Shown here: piece by piece, positions 1 to 12,001 of the stretch
Layout: each line of letters begins with the position of its first letter
How positions within the stretch are numbered: position 1 is the stretch's first letter
Origin: Canna indica
Taxonomy: Eukaryota; Streptophyta; Magnoliopsida; Zingiberales; Cannaceae
NCBI GenBank assembly: GCA_034359265.1
Contig: CP136890.1
Coordinates: 49,016,501 to 49,080,500 of the forward strand
DNA: 64,000 nt
Reading direction: 5' to 3'
The notes under the pieces: generated by a model
Databases searched by the model: none
What the model was told of the DNA's origin: nothing
Seen by the model: the letters and a program-made list of their open reading frames with translations, nothing else
Made by a program: the position numbers and the translations under genes

Positions 1-117
1 TGATGAACGAAGCCGACTGATTGAACTTCGGGGTATCGATTCGAAAAGCCCAGCAATCTGAGTCCCGAGCGACTCCAGAACATCCACTGTGATGGGAGAA
101 GTTGATTAATCGAGTTA

Positions 118-154
118 TTTTTGACAGACTAATGCAAAGAATTGCAAGATTTTT
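118..154 (+). other. Helically spaced T5 tracts flanking a short dyad (example copy)
   Basis: T5 runs at 118-122 and 150-154 begin 32 bp apart, close to three DNA turns. Between them is the inverted repeat TGCAA-AGAA-TTGCA (133-146). The T tracts are kept in nearly all monomers. The dyad is kept only in the TTGCAAG subtypes and is lost where the site reads TTACACGG or TTACTCGC. Phased A/T tracts are known to curve DNA; a role in nucleosome placement is inference. Confidence 0.5.
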
Positions 155-322
155 CGAATATAATCTTGAACGAAGCCGACTGATTGAACTTCGGGGTATC
201 GGCTCGAAACGCCCAGCAATCTTTGTCCCAAGCGACTCCAGAACATTCACTGTGATGGGAGAAGTTGTTAATCGAGTTATTTTTGATAGACTAATGCAAA
301 GAATTGCAAGATTTTTTGAATA

Positions 323-484
323 GAATCTTGAACGAAGCCGACTGATTGAACTTCGGGGTATCGGCTCGAAACGCCCAGCAATCTGAGTCCCGAGCGACTC
401 CAGAACATTCACTGTGATGGGAGAAGTTGTTAATCGAGTTATTTTTGACAGACTAATGCAAAGAATTGCAAGATTTTTCGAATA
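323..484 (+). repeat. Reference 162-bp monomer
   Basis: This is a typical monomer, starting at GAATCTTGAACGAAGCCGAC. It has GAGTC/GACTC 5-bp inverted arms at 385-400. It also has two T5 tracts about 32 bp apart, in TTATTTTTGACAG and AAGATTTTTCGAA, and the dyad TGCAA-AGAA-TTGCA between them. Hand count of the consensus gives 71 G+C of 162 and 10 CpG. In the plus frame that reads ATG GGA GAA there are two in-frame stops, TAG or TAA after TTC GAA and TGA after GCA ATC. The minus strand is open throughout the monomer. Confidence 0.9.
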
Positions 485-1459
485 AAATCTTGAACGAAGC
501 CGACTGATTGAACTTCGGGGTATCGGCTCGAAACGCCCAGCAATCTGAGTCCCTAGCGACTCCAGAACATTCACTGTGATGGGAGAAGTTGTTAATCGAG
601 TTACTTTTGATAGACTAATGCAAAGAATTGCAAGATTTTTTGAATAGAATCTTGAACGAAGCCGACTGATTGAACTTCGGGGTATCGGCTCGAAACGCAC
701 AGCAATCTGAGTCCCGAGCGACTCCAGAACATTCACTGTGATGGGAGAAGTTGTTAATCGAGTTATTTTTGACAGACTAATGCAAAGAATTGCAAGATTT
801 TTCGAATAGAATCTTGAACGAATCCGACTGATTGAACTTCAGGGTATCAAATCGAAACGCACAGCAATTTGAGTCCCGGGCGAATCCAGATCATTCACTG
901 TGATGGGAGAAGTTGTTAATCGAGTTATTTTTGACAGACTAATGCAAAGAAATTCAAGATTTTTCGAATAGAATCTTGAACGAAGCCGACTGATTGAACT
1001 TCGGGGTATCGGCTCGAAACGCACAGCAATCTGAGTCCCGAGCGACTCCAGAACATTCACTGTGATGGGAGAAGTTGTTAATGGAGTTATTTTTGATAGA
1101 CTAATGCATTGAATTACACGGTTTTTCGAACAAAATACTGAACGAAGCCGACTGATTGAACTTCGGTGTATCAGCTCGAAACTCCCGGCAATCTGAGTCC
1201 CGAGCGACTCTAGAACATTCACTGTGATGGGAGAAGTTGTTAATGGAGTTATTTTTGATAGACTAATGCATTGAATTACACGGTTTTTCGAACAAAATAC
1301 TGAACGAAGCCGACTGATTGAACTTCGGTGTATCAGCTCGAAACGCCCGGCAATCTGAGTCCCGAGCGACTCTAGAACATTCACTGTGATGGGAGAAGTT
1401 GTTAATCGAGTTATTTTTGACAGACTAATGCAAAGAATTGCACGATTTTTCGAATAGAA

Positions 1460-3080
1460 TGATGAACGAAGCCGACTGATTGAACTTCGGGGTATCGATT
1501 CGAAAAGCCCAGCAATCTGAGTCCCGAGCGACTCCAGAACATCCACTGTGATGGGAGAAGTTGATTAATCGAGTTATTTTTGACAGACTAATGCAAAGAA
1601 TTGCAAGATTTTTCGAATATAATCTTGAACGAAGCCGACTGATTGAACTTCGGGGTATCGGCTCGAAACGCCCAGCAATCTTTGTCCCAAGCGACTCCAG
1701 AACATTCACTGTGATGGGAGAAGTTGTTAATCGAGTTATTTTTGATAGACTAATGCAAAGAATTGCAAGATTTTTTGAATAGAATCTTGAACGAAGCCGA
1801 CTGATTGAACTTCGGGGTATCGGCTCGAAACGCCCAGCAATCTGAGTCCCGAGCGACTCCAGAACATTCACTGTGATGGGAGAAGTTGTTAATCGAGTTA
1901 TTTTTGACAGACTAATGCAAAGAATTGCAAGATTTTTCGAATAAAATCTTGAACGAAGCCGACTGATTGAACTTCGGGGTATCGGCTCGAAACGCCCAGC
2001 AATCTGAGTCCCTAGCGACTCCAGAACATTCACTGTGATGGGAGAAGTTGTTAATCGAGTTATTTTTGATAGACTAATGCAAAGAATTGCAAGATTTTTT
2101 GAATAGAATCTTGAACGAAGCCGACTGATTGAACTTCGGGGTATCGGCTCGAAACGCCCAGCAATCTGAGTCCCGAGCGACTCCAGAACATTCACTGTGA
2201 TGGGAGAAGTTGTTAATCGAGTTATTTTTGACAGACTAATGCAAAGAATTGCAAGATTTTTCGAATAAAATCTTGAACGAAGCCGACTGATTGAACTTCG
2301 GGGTATCGGCTCGAAACGCCCAGCAATCTGAGTCCCTAGCGACTCCAGAACATTCACTGTGATGGGAGAAGTTGTTAATCGAGTTATTTTTGACAGACTA
2401 ATGCAAAGAATTGCAAGATTTTTCGAATAGAATCTTGAACGAATCCGACTGATTGAACTTCAGGGTATCAAATCGAAACGCACAGCAATTTGAGTCCCGG
2501 GCGAATCCAGATCATTCACTGTGATGGGAGAAGTTGTTAATCGAGTTATTTTTGACAGACTAATGCAAAGAAATTCAAGATTTTTCGAATAGAATCTTGA
2601 ACGAAGCCGACTGATTGAACTTCGGGGTATCGGCTCGAAACGCACAGCAATCTGAGTCCCGAGCGACTCCAGAACATTCACTGTGATGGGAGAAGTTGTT
2701 AATGGAGTTATTTTTGATAGACTAATGCATTGAATTACACGGTTTTTCGAACAAAATACTGAACGAAGCCGACTGATTGAACTTCGGTGTATCAGCTCGA
2801 AACGCCCGGCAATCTGAGTCCCGAGCGACTCTAGAACATTCACTGTGATGGGAGAAGTTGTTAATGGAGTTATTTTTGATAGACTAATGCATTGAATTAC
2901 ACGGTTTTTCGAACAAAATACTGAGCGAAGCCGACTGATTGAACTTCGGTGTATCAGCTCGAAACGCCCGGCAATCTGAGTCCCGAGCGACTCTAGAACA
3001 TTCACTGTGATGGGAGAAGTTGTTAATCGAGTTATTTTTGACAGACTAATGCAAAGAATTGCACGATTTTTCGAATAGAA
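1460..3080. repeat. HOR unit, domain 1, 10 monomers (1621 bp)
   Basis: This has the same monomer order as 1-1459 but with one additional monomer. The CCCTAGCGACTCC variant, present once in the first unit (about 550), occurs twice here (about 2010 and 2331). The GGGTATCAAATCG monomer recurs exactly 1621 bp after its first occurrence. The gain of a whole monomer within an otherwise conserved order is the expected product of unequal exchange. Confidence 0.85.
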
Positions 3081-4377
3081 TGATGAACGAAGCCGACTGA
3101 TTGAACTTCGGGGTATCGATTCGAAAAGCCCAGCAATCTGAGTCCCGAGCGACTCCAGAACATCCACTGTGATGGGAGAAGTTGATTAATCGAGTTATTT
3201 TTGACAGACTAATGCAAAGAATTGCAAGATTTTTCGAATATAATCTTGAACGAAGCCGACTGATTGAACTTCGGGGTATCGGCTCGAAACGCCCAGCAAT
3301 CTTTGTCCCAAGCGACTCCAGAACATTCACTGTGATGGGAGAAGTTGTTAATCGAGTTATTTTTGATAGACTAATGCAAAGAATTGCAAGATTTTTTGAA
3401 TAGAATCTTGAACGAAGCCGACTGATTGAACTTCGGGGTATCGGCTCGAAACGCCCAGCAATCTGAGTCCCGAGCGACTCCAGAACATTCACTGTGATGG
3501 GAGAAGTTGTTAATCGAGTTATTTTTGACAGACTAATGCAAAGAATTGCAAGATTTTTCGAATAAAATCTTGAACGAAGCCGACTGATTGAACTTCGGGG
3601 TATCGGCTCGAAACGCCCAGCAATCTGAGTCCCGAGCGACTCCAGAACATTCACTGTGATGGGAGAAGTTGTTAATCGAGTTACTTTTGATAGACTAATG
3701 CAAAGAATTGCAAGATTTTTTGAATAGAATCTTGAACGAAGCCGACTGATTGAACTTCGGGGTATCGGCTCGAAACGCACAGCAATCTGAGTCCCGAGCG
3801 ACTCCAGAACATTCACTGTGATGGGAGAAGTTGTTAATGGAGTTATTTGTGATAGACTAATCCAAAGAATTGCAAGATTCTTCAAATAGAATCTTGAGCG
3901 AAGCCAACTGATTGAACTTCGGGGTATCGGCTCGAAACGCCCAGCAATCTGAGTCCCGAGCGACTCCAGAACATTCACTGTGATGGGAGAAGTTGTTAAT
4001 CGAGTTATTTTTGACAGACTAATGCAAAGAATTGCAAGATTTTTTGAATAGAATCTTGAACGAAGCCGACTGATTGAACTTCGGGGTATCGACTCGAAAC
4101 GCCCAGCAATCTGAGACCCGAGCGACTCCAAAACATTCACTGTGATGGGAGAAGTTGTTAATCGAGTTATTTTTGACAGACTAATGCAAAGAATTGCAAG
4201 ATTTTTCGAATAGAATCTTGAACGAAGCCGACTGATTGAACTTCGTGGTATCGGCTCGAAACGCACAGCAATCTGAGTCCCGAGCGACTCCAGAACATTC
4301 ACTGTGATGGGAGAAGTTGTTAATCGAGTTATTTTTGACAGACTAATGCAAAGAATTGCAAGATTTTTCGAATAGAA
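3081..4377. repeat. HOR unit, domain 1, 8 monomers (1297 bp)
   Basis: It begins with TGATGAACGAAG and the GTTGATTAAT insertion monomer, as in the two preceding units, then takes a different path. It contains a monomer with TTATTTGTGATAGACTAATCC and TTCTTCAAATAG (about 3840-3890), and one with GAGACCCGAGCGACTCCAAAAC (about 4110). It lacks the GGGTATCAAATCG and TACACGG monomers of the first two units. Confidence 0.8.
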
Positions 4378-5760
4378 TCTTGAACGAAGCCGACTGATTG
4401 AACTTCGGGGTATCGATTCGAAAAGCCCAGCAATCTGAGTCCCGAGCGACTCCAGAACATCCACTGTGATGGGAGAAGTTGATTAATCGAGTTATTTTTG
4501 ACAGACTAATGCAAAGAATTGCAAGATTTTTCGAATATAATCTTGAACGAAGCCGACTGATTGAACTTCGGGGTATCGGCTCGAAACGCCCAGCAATCTT
4601 TGTCCCAAGCGACTCCAGAACATTCACTGTGATGGGAGAAGTTGTTAATCGAGTTATTTTTGATAGACTAATGCAAAGAATTGCAAGATTTTTTGAATAG
4701 AATCTTGAACGAAGCCGACTGATTGAACTTCGGGGTATCGGCTCGAAACGCCCAGCAATCTGAGTCCCGAGCGACTCCAGAACATTCACTGTGATGGGAG
4801 AAGTTGTTAATCGAGTTATTTTTGACAGACTAATGCAAAGAATTGCAAGATTTTTCGAATAAAATCTTGAACGAAGCCGACTGATTGAACTTCGGGGTAT
4901 CGGCTCGAAACGCCCAGCAATCTGAGTCCCGAGCGACTCCAGAACATTCACTGTGATGGGAGAAGTTGTTAATCGAGTTACTTTTGATAGACTAATGCAA
5001 AGAATTGCAAGATTTTTTGAATAGAATCTTGAACGAAGCCGACTGATTGAACTTCGGGGTATCGGCTCGAAACGCACAGCAATCTGAGTCCCGAGCGACT
5101 CCAGAACATTCACTGTGATGGGAGAAGTTGTTAATGGAGTTATTTGTGATAGACTAATCCAAAGAATTGCAAGATTCTTCAAATAGAATCTTGAGCGAAG
5201 CCAACTGATTGAACTTCGGGGTATCGGCTCGAAACGCCCAGCAATCTGAGTCCCGAGCGACTCCAGAACATTCACTGTGATGGGAGAAGTTGTTAATCGA
5301 GTTACTTTTGATAGACTAATGCAAAGAATTGCAAGATTTTTCGAACAGAATGCTGAACGAAGCCTACTGATTGAACTTTCGGGTATCGACTCGAAACAAC
5401 CAGAAATCTGAGTCCCGAGCGACTCCAGAACATTCACTGTGATGGGAGAAGTTGTTAATCGAGTTATTTTTGACAGACTAATGCAAAGAATTGCAAGATT
5501 TTTCGAATAGAATCTTGAACGAAGCCGACTGATTGAACTTCGGGGTATCGGCTCGAAACGCCCAGCAATCTGAGTCCCGAGCGACTCCAGAACATTAACT
5601 GTGATGGGAGAAGTTGTTAATCGAGTTATTTTTGATAGACTAATGCAAAGAATTGCAAGATTTTTTGAATAGAATCTTGAACGAAGCCGACTGATTGAAC
5701 TTCGGGGTATCGGCTCGAAACGCCCAGCAATCTGAGTCCCGAGCGACTCCAGAACATTCA
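4378..5760. repeat. HOR unit, domain 1, partial copy of the preceding unit
   Basis: The first roughly 0.9 kb follows 3081-4377 at an offset of 1297 bp, including the GTTGATTAAT insertion near 4478 and the TTCTTCAAATAG monomer near 5176. After about 5290 it diverges. A monomer with AACGAAGCCTACTG, CTTTCGGGTATCGACTCG and AACAACCAGAAATC (about 5340-5410) appears instead, foreshadowing monomers of the next domain. This is the last occurrence of the inserted-A type in the window. Confidence 0.75.
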
Positions 5761-7384
5761 CTGTGATGGGAGAAGTTGTTAATGGAGTTATTTTTTATAG
5801 ACTAATGCATTGAATTACACGGTTTTTGCGAACAAAATGCTGAACGAAGCCGACTGATTGAACTTCGGGGTATCAGCTCGAAACGCCCGGCAATCTGAGT
5901 CCCGAGCGACTCTAGAACATTCACTGTGATGGGAGAAGTTGTTAATCGAGTTATTTTTGATAGACTAATGCAAAGAATTGCAAGATTTTTTGAATAGAAT
6001 GCTGAACGAAGCCTACTGATTGAACTTTCGGGTATCGGCTCGAAACGCCCAGCAATCTGAGTCCCGAGCGACTCCAGAACATTCACTGTGATGGGAGAAG
6101 TTGTTAATCGAGTTATTTTTGACAGACTAATGCAAAGAATTGCAAGATTTTTTGAATAGAATCTTGAACGAAGCCGACTGATTGAACTTCGGGGTATCGG
6201 CTCGAAACGCACAGCAATCTGAGTCCCGAGCGACTCCAGAACATTCACTGTGATGGGAGAAGTTGTTAATGGAGTTATTTTTGATAGACTAATGCATTGA
6301 ATTACACGGTTTTTGCGAACAAAATGCTGAACGAAGCCGACTGATTGAACTTCGGGGTATCAGCTCGAAACGCCCGGCAATCTGAGTCCCGAGCGACTCT
6401 AGAACATTCACTGTGATGGGAGAAGTTGTTAATCGAGTTATTTTTGATAGACTAATGCAAAGAATTGCAATATTTTTTGAATAGAATGCTGAACGAAGCC
6501 TACTGATTGAACTTTCGGGTATCGACTCTAAACGACCAGAAATCTGAGTCCCGGGCGACACCAGAACATTCACTGTGATGGGAGAAGTTGTTAATCGAGT
6601 TATTTTTGACAGACTAATGCAAAGAATTGCAAGATTTTTCGAATAGAATCTTGAGCGAAGCCGACTGATTGAACTTCGGGGTATCGGCTCGAAACGCCCA
6701 GCAATCTGAGTCCCGAGCGACTCCAGAACATTCACTGTGATGGGAGAAGTTGTTAATCGAGTTATTTTTGACAGACTAATGCAAAGAATTGCAAGATTTT
6801 TTGAATAGAATCTTGAACGAAGCCGACTGATTGAACTTCGGGGTATCGGCTCGAAACGCCCAGCAATCTGAGTCCCGAGCGACTCCAGAACATTAACTGT
6901 GATGGGAGAAGTTGTTAATCGAGTTATTTTTGATAGACTAATGCAAAGAATTGCAAGATTTTTTGAATAGAATCTTGAACAAAGCCGACTGATTGAACTT
7001 CGGGGTATCGGCTCGAAACGCCCAGCAATCTGAGTCCCGAGCGACTCCAGAACATTCACTGTGATGAGAGAAGTTGTTAATCGAGTTATTTTTGACAGAC
7101 TAATGCAAAGAATTGCAAGATTTTTCGAATAGTATCTTGAACGAAGCCGACTGATTGAACTTCGGGGTATCTACTCGAAACGCCCAGCAATCTGAGTCCC
7201 GAGCGACTCCAGAACATTCACTGTGATGGGAGAAGTTGTTAATCGAGTTATTTTTGATAGACTAATGCAAAGAATTGCAAGATTTTTTGAATAGAATCTT
7301 GAACGAAGCCGACTGATTGAACTTCGGGGTATCGGCTCGAAACGCCCAGCAATCTGAGTCCCGAGCGACTCCAGAACATTCACT
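5761..7384. repeat. Satellite domain 2 start; first inserted-G monomers
   Basis: From about 5825 a monomer class with TACACGGTTTTTGCGAAC replaces the earlier TTTTTCGAAC form; the extra G makes these copies 163 bp. They recur near 6310. The part from about 6110 to 7560 is repeated at about 10488-11938 (offset 4378 bp, 27 monomers plus 4). Shared private changes include GATTCAC-flanking GTGATGAGAG (about 7063 and 11441) and GTATCTACTCG (about 7170 and 11548). A monomer with GGGCGACACCAG lies near 6550. Confidence 0.75.
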
Positions 7385-8519
7385 GTGATGGGAGAAGTTG
7401 TTAATCGAGTTATTTTTGACAGACTAATGCAAAGAATTGCAAGATTTTTCGAATATAATCTTGAACGAAGCCGACTGATTGAACTTCGGGGTATCGGCTC
7501 GAAACGCCCAGCAATCTTTGTCCCCAGCGACTCCAGAACATTCACTGTGATGGGAGAAGTTGTTAATGGAGTTATTTTTTATAGACTAATGCATTGAATT
7601 ACACGGTTTTTGCGAACAAAATGCTGAACGAAGCCGACTGATTGAACTTCGGGGTATCAGCTCGAAACGCCCGGCAATCTGAGTCCCGAGCGACTCTAGA
7701 ACATTCACTGTGATGGGAGAAGTTGTTAATCGAGTTATTTTTGATAGACTAATGCAAAGAATTGCAAGATTTTTTGAATAGAATCTTGAACGAAGCCGAC
7801 TGATTGAATTTCGGGGTATCGGCTCGAAACGCCCAGCAATCTGAGTCCCGAGCGACTCCAGAACATTCACTGTGATGGGAGAAGTTGTTAATCGAGTTAT
7901 TTTTGACAGACTAATGCAAAGAATTGCAAGATTTTTCGAATAGAATCTTCAACGAAGACGACTGATTGAATTTCGGGGTATCGGCTCGAAACGCCCAGTA
8001 ATCTGAGTCCCGAGCGACTCTAGAACATTCACTGTGATGGGAGAAGTTGTTAATCGAGTTATTTTTGATAGACTAATGCAAAGAATTGCAAGATTTTTCG
8101 AATAGTATCTTGAACGAAGCCGACTGATTGAACTTCGGGGTATCGACTCGAAACGCCCAGCAATCTGAGTCCCGAGCGACTCCAGAACATTCACTGTGAT
8201 GGGAGAAGTTGTTAATCGAGTTATTTTTGACAGACTAATGCAAAGAATTGCAAGATTTTTCGAATAGAATCTTCAACTAAGACGACTGATTGAATTTCGG
8301 GGTATCGGCTCGAAACGCCCAGCAATCTGAGTCCCGAGCGACTCCAGAACATTCACTGTGATGGGAGAAGTTGTTAATCGAGTTATTTTTGACAGACTAA
8401 TGCAAAGAATTGCAAGATTTTTTGAATAGAATCTTGAACGAAGCCGACTGATTGAACTTCGGGGTATCGACTCGAAACGCCCAGCAATCTGAGACCCGAG
8501 CGACTCCAAAACATTCACT
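7385..8519. repeat. Tandem 7-mer HOR, copy 1 (1135 bp)
   Basis: This is the first of two adjacent 7-monomer units. Order: a stop-free plus-frame monomer (GAATATAATCTTG with ATCTTTGTCCCC), an inserted-G TGCGAAC monomer with TTTTTTATAGAC before it, a GAATTTCGGGG monomer, then two AACGAAGACGAC or AACTAAGACGAC monomers. The copy at 8520 is almost identical. The length is 7 x 162 + 1. Confidence 0.85.
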
Positions 8520-9654
8520 GTGATGGGAGAAGTTGTTAATCGAGTTATTTTTGACAGACTAATGCAAAGAATTGCAAGATTTTTCGAATATAATCTTGAA
8601 CGAAGCCGACTGATTGAACTTCGGGGTATCGGCTCGAAACGCCCAGCAATCTTTGTCCCCAGCGACTCCAGAACATTCACTGTGATGGGAGAAGTTGTTA
8701 ATGGAGTTATTTTTTATAGACTAATGCATTGAATTACACGGTTTTTGCGAACAAAATGCTGAACGAAGCCGACTGATTGAACTTCGGGGTATCAGCTCGA
8801 AACGCCCGGCAATCTGAGTCCCGAGCGACTCTAGAACATTCACTGTGATGGGAGAAGTTGTTAATCGAGTTATTTTTGATAGACTAATGCAAAGAATTGC
8901 AAGATTTTTTGAATAGAATCTTGAACGAAGCCGACTGATTGAATTTCGGGGTATCGGCTCGAAACGCCCAGCAATCTGAGTCCCGAGCGACTCCAGAACA
9001 TTCACTGTGATGGGAGAAGTTGTTAATCGAGTTATTTTTGACAGACTAATGCAAAGAATTGCAAGATTTTTCGAATAGAATCTTCAACGAAGACGACTGA
9101 TTGAATTTCGGGGTATCGGCTCGAAACGCCCAGTAATCTGAGTCCCGAGCGACTCTAGAACATTCACTGTGATGGGAGAAGTTGTTAATCGAGTTATTTT
9201 TGATAGACTAATGCAAAGAATTGCAAGATTTTTCGAATAGTATCTTGAACGAAGCCGACTGATTGAACTTCGGGGTATCGACTCGAAACGCCCAGCAATC
9301 TGAGTCCCGAGCGACTCCAGAACATTCACTGTGATGGGAGAAGTTGTTAATCGAGTTATTTTTGACAGACTAATGCAAAGAATTGCAAGATTTTTCGAAT
9401 AGAATCTTCAACTAAGACGACTGATTGAATTTCGGGGTATCGGCTCGAAACGCCCAGCAATCTGAGTCCCGAGCGACTCCAGAACATTCACTGTGATGGG
9501 AGAAGTTGTTAATCGAGTTATTTTTGACAGACTAATGCAAAGAATTGCAAGATTTTTTGAATAGAATCTTGAACGAAGCCGACTGATTGAACTTCGGGGT
9601 ATCGACTCGAAACGCCCAGCAATCTGAGACCCGAGCGACTCCAAAACATTCACT
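8520..9654. repeat. Tandem 7-mer HOR, copy 2 (1135 bp)
   Basis: This matches 7385-8519 monomer by monomer, including the ATCTTTGTCCCC subtype, the inserted-G monomer near 8745, the CCCAGTAATCTGAG variant near 9130, and CTTCAACTAAGACGAC near 9406. After about 9655 the order changes, so only two copies are present. Confidence 0.85.
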
Positions 9655-12001
9655 GTGATGGGAGAAGTTGTTAATCGAGTTATTTTTGACAGACTAATGC
9701 AAAGAATTGCAAGATTTTTCGAATAGAATCTTGAACGAAGCCGACTGATTGAACTTCGTGGTATCGGCTCGAAACGCACAGCAATCTGAGTCCCGAGCGA
9801 CTCCAGAACATTTACTGTGATGGGAGAAGTTGTTAATCGAGTTATTTTTGACAGACTAATGCAAAGAATTGCAAGATTTTTCGAATAGAATCTTGAACGA
9901 AGCCGACTGATTGAACTTCGGGGTATCGGCTCGAAACGCACAGCAATCTGAGTCCCGAGCGACTCCAGAACATTCACTGTGATGGGAGAAGTTGTTAATG
10001 GAGTTATTTTTGATAGACTAATGCATTGAATTACACGGTTTTTGCGAACAAAATGCTGAACGAAGCCGACTGATTGAACTTCGGGGTATCAGCTCGAAAC
10101 GCCCGGCAATCTGAGTCCCGAGCGACTCTAGAACATTAACTGTGATGGGAGAAGTTGTTAATCGAGTTATTTTTGATAGACTAATGCAAAGAATTGCAAG
10201 ATTTTTTGAATAGAATGCTGAACGAAGCCTACTGATTGAACTTTCGGGTATCGACTCTAAACGACCAGAAATCTGAGTCCCGGGCGACACCAGAACATTC
10301 ACTGTGATGGGAGAAGTTGTTAATCGAGTTATTTTTGACAGACTAATGCAAAGAATTGCAAGATTTTTCGAATAGAATCTTGAGCGAAGCCGACTGATTG
10401 AACTTCGGGGTATCGGCTCGAAACGCCCAGCAATCTGAGTCCCGAGCGACTCCAGAACATTCACTGTGATGGGAGAAGTTGTTAATCGAGTTATTTTTGA
10501 CAGACTAATGCAAAGAATTGCAAGATTTTTTGAATAGAATCTTGAACGAAGCCGACTGATTGAACTTCGGGGTATCGGCTCGAAACGCACAGCAATCTGA
10601 GTCCCGAGCGACTCCAGAACATTCACTGTGATGGGAGAAGTTGTTAATGGAGTTATTTTTGATAGACTAATGCATTGAATTACACGGTTTTTGCGAACAA
10701 AATGCTGAACGAAGCCGACTGATTGAACTTCGGGGTATCAGCTCGAAACGCCCGGCAATCTGAGTCCCGAGCGACTCTAGAACATTCACTGTGATGGGAG
10801 AAGTTGTTAATCGAGTTATTTTTGATAGACTAATGCAAAGAATTGCAAGATTTTTTGAATAGAATGCTGAACGAAGCCTACTGATTGAACTTTCGGGTAT
10901 CGACTCTAAACGACCAGAAATCTGAGTCCCGGGCGACACCAGAACATTCACTGTGATGGGAGAAGTTGTTAATCGAGTTATTTTTGACAGACTAATGCAA
11001 AGAATTGCAAGATTTTTCGAATAGAATCTTGAGCGAAGCCGACTGATTGAACTTCGGGGTATCGGCTCGAAACGCCCAGCAATCTGAGTCCCGAGCGACT
11101 CCAGAACATTCACTGTGATGGGAGAAGTTGTTAATCGAGTTATTTTTGACAGACTAATGCAAAGAATTGCAAGATTTTTTGAATAGAATCTTGAACGAAG
11201 CCGACTGATTGAACTTCGGGGTATCGGCTCGAAACGCCCAGCAATCTGAGTCCCGAGCGACTCCAGAACATTAACTGTGATGGGAGAAGTTGTTAATCGA
11301 GTTATTTTTGATAGACTAATGCAAAGAATTGCAAGATTTTTTGAATAGAATCTTGAACAAAGCCGACTGATTGAACTTCGGGGTATCGGCTCGAAACGCC
11401 CAGCAATCTGAGTCCCGAGCGACTCCAGAACATTCACTGTGATGAGAGAAGTTGTTAATCGAGTTATTTTTGACAGACTAATGCAAAGAATTGCAAGATT
11501 TTTCGAATAGTATCTTGAACGAAGCCGACTGATTGAACTTCGGGGTATCTACTCGAAACGCCCAGCAATCTGAGTCCCGAGCGACTCCAGAACATTCACT
11601 GTGATGGGAGAAGTTGTTAATCGAGTTATTTTTGATAGACTAATGCAAAGAATTGCAAGATTTTTTGAATAGAATCTTGAACGAAGCCGACTGATTGAAC
11701 TTCGGGGTATCGGCTCGAAACGCCCAGCAATCTGAGTCCCGAGCGACTCCAGAACATTCACTGTGATGGGAGAAGTTGTTAATCGAGTTATTTTTGACAG
11801 ACTAATGCAAAGAATTGCAAGATTTTTCGAATATAATCTTGAACGAAGCCGACTGATTGAACTTCGGGGTATCGGCTCGAAACGCCCAGCAATCTTTGTC
11901 CCCAGCGACTCCAGAACATTCACTGTGATGGGAGAAGTTGTTAATCGAGTTATTTTTGATAGACTAATGCAAAGAATTGCAAGATTTTTCGAATAGAATC
12001 T
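9655..12001. repeat. Satellite domain 2, irregular HOR segment
   Basis: This holds inserted-G monomers near 10040 and 10690, 649 bp apart (4 x 162 + 1). Both are followed by monomers with GAAGCCTACTG and GGGCGACACCAG. About 10488-11938 is a near copy of 6110-7560. The segment ends with a stop-free plus-frame monomer pair around 11763-11996. No unique DNA is present. Confidence 0.75.

Larger units (their letters stand above)
1..1459. repeat. HOR unit, domain 1, 9 monomers (1459 bp)
   Basis: The unit opens with TGATGAACGAAGCCGAC and a monomer ending in the inserted-A motif GTTGATTAAT (101-110). The next monomer carries CTTTGTCCCAAGCGAC. A distinctive monomer with AATCCGACTG and GGGTATCAAATCG lies near 820-900, followed by two monomers with TACACGGTTTTTCGAAC. 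The same order restarts at 1460. The length is 9 x 162 + 1, the extra base being the inserted A. Confidence 0.85.

Noticed and set aside
121..160. Bacterial promoter-like TTGACA and an octamer-like ATGCAAAG
   Set aside because: Both are fixed parts of every monomer in a eukaryote-type satellite. The TTGACA has no suitable partner element and the octamer differs at its last base. There is no gene downstream to regulate.
184..204. CENP-B box in the anchor region
   Set aside because: CTTCGGGGTATC fits the first half of the known pattern (TTCG, four bases, A), but the required CGGG at the end reads GGCT. No better match was seen on the minus strand.
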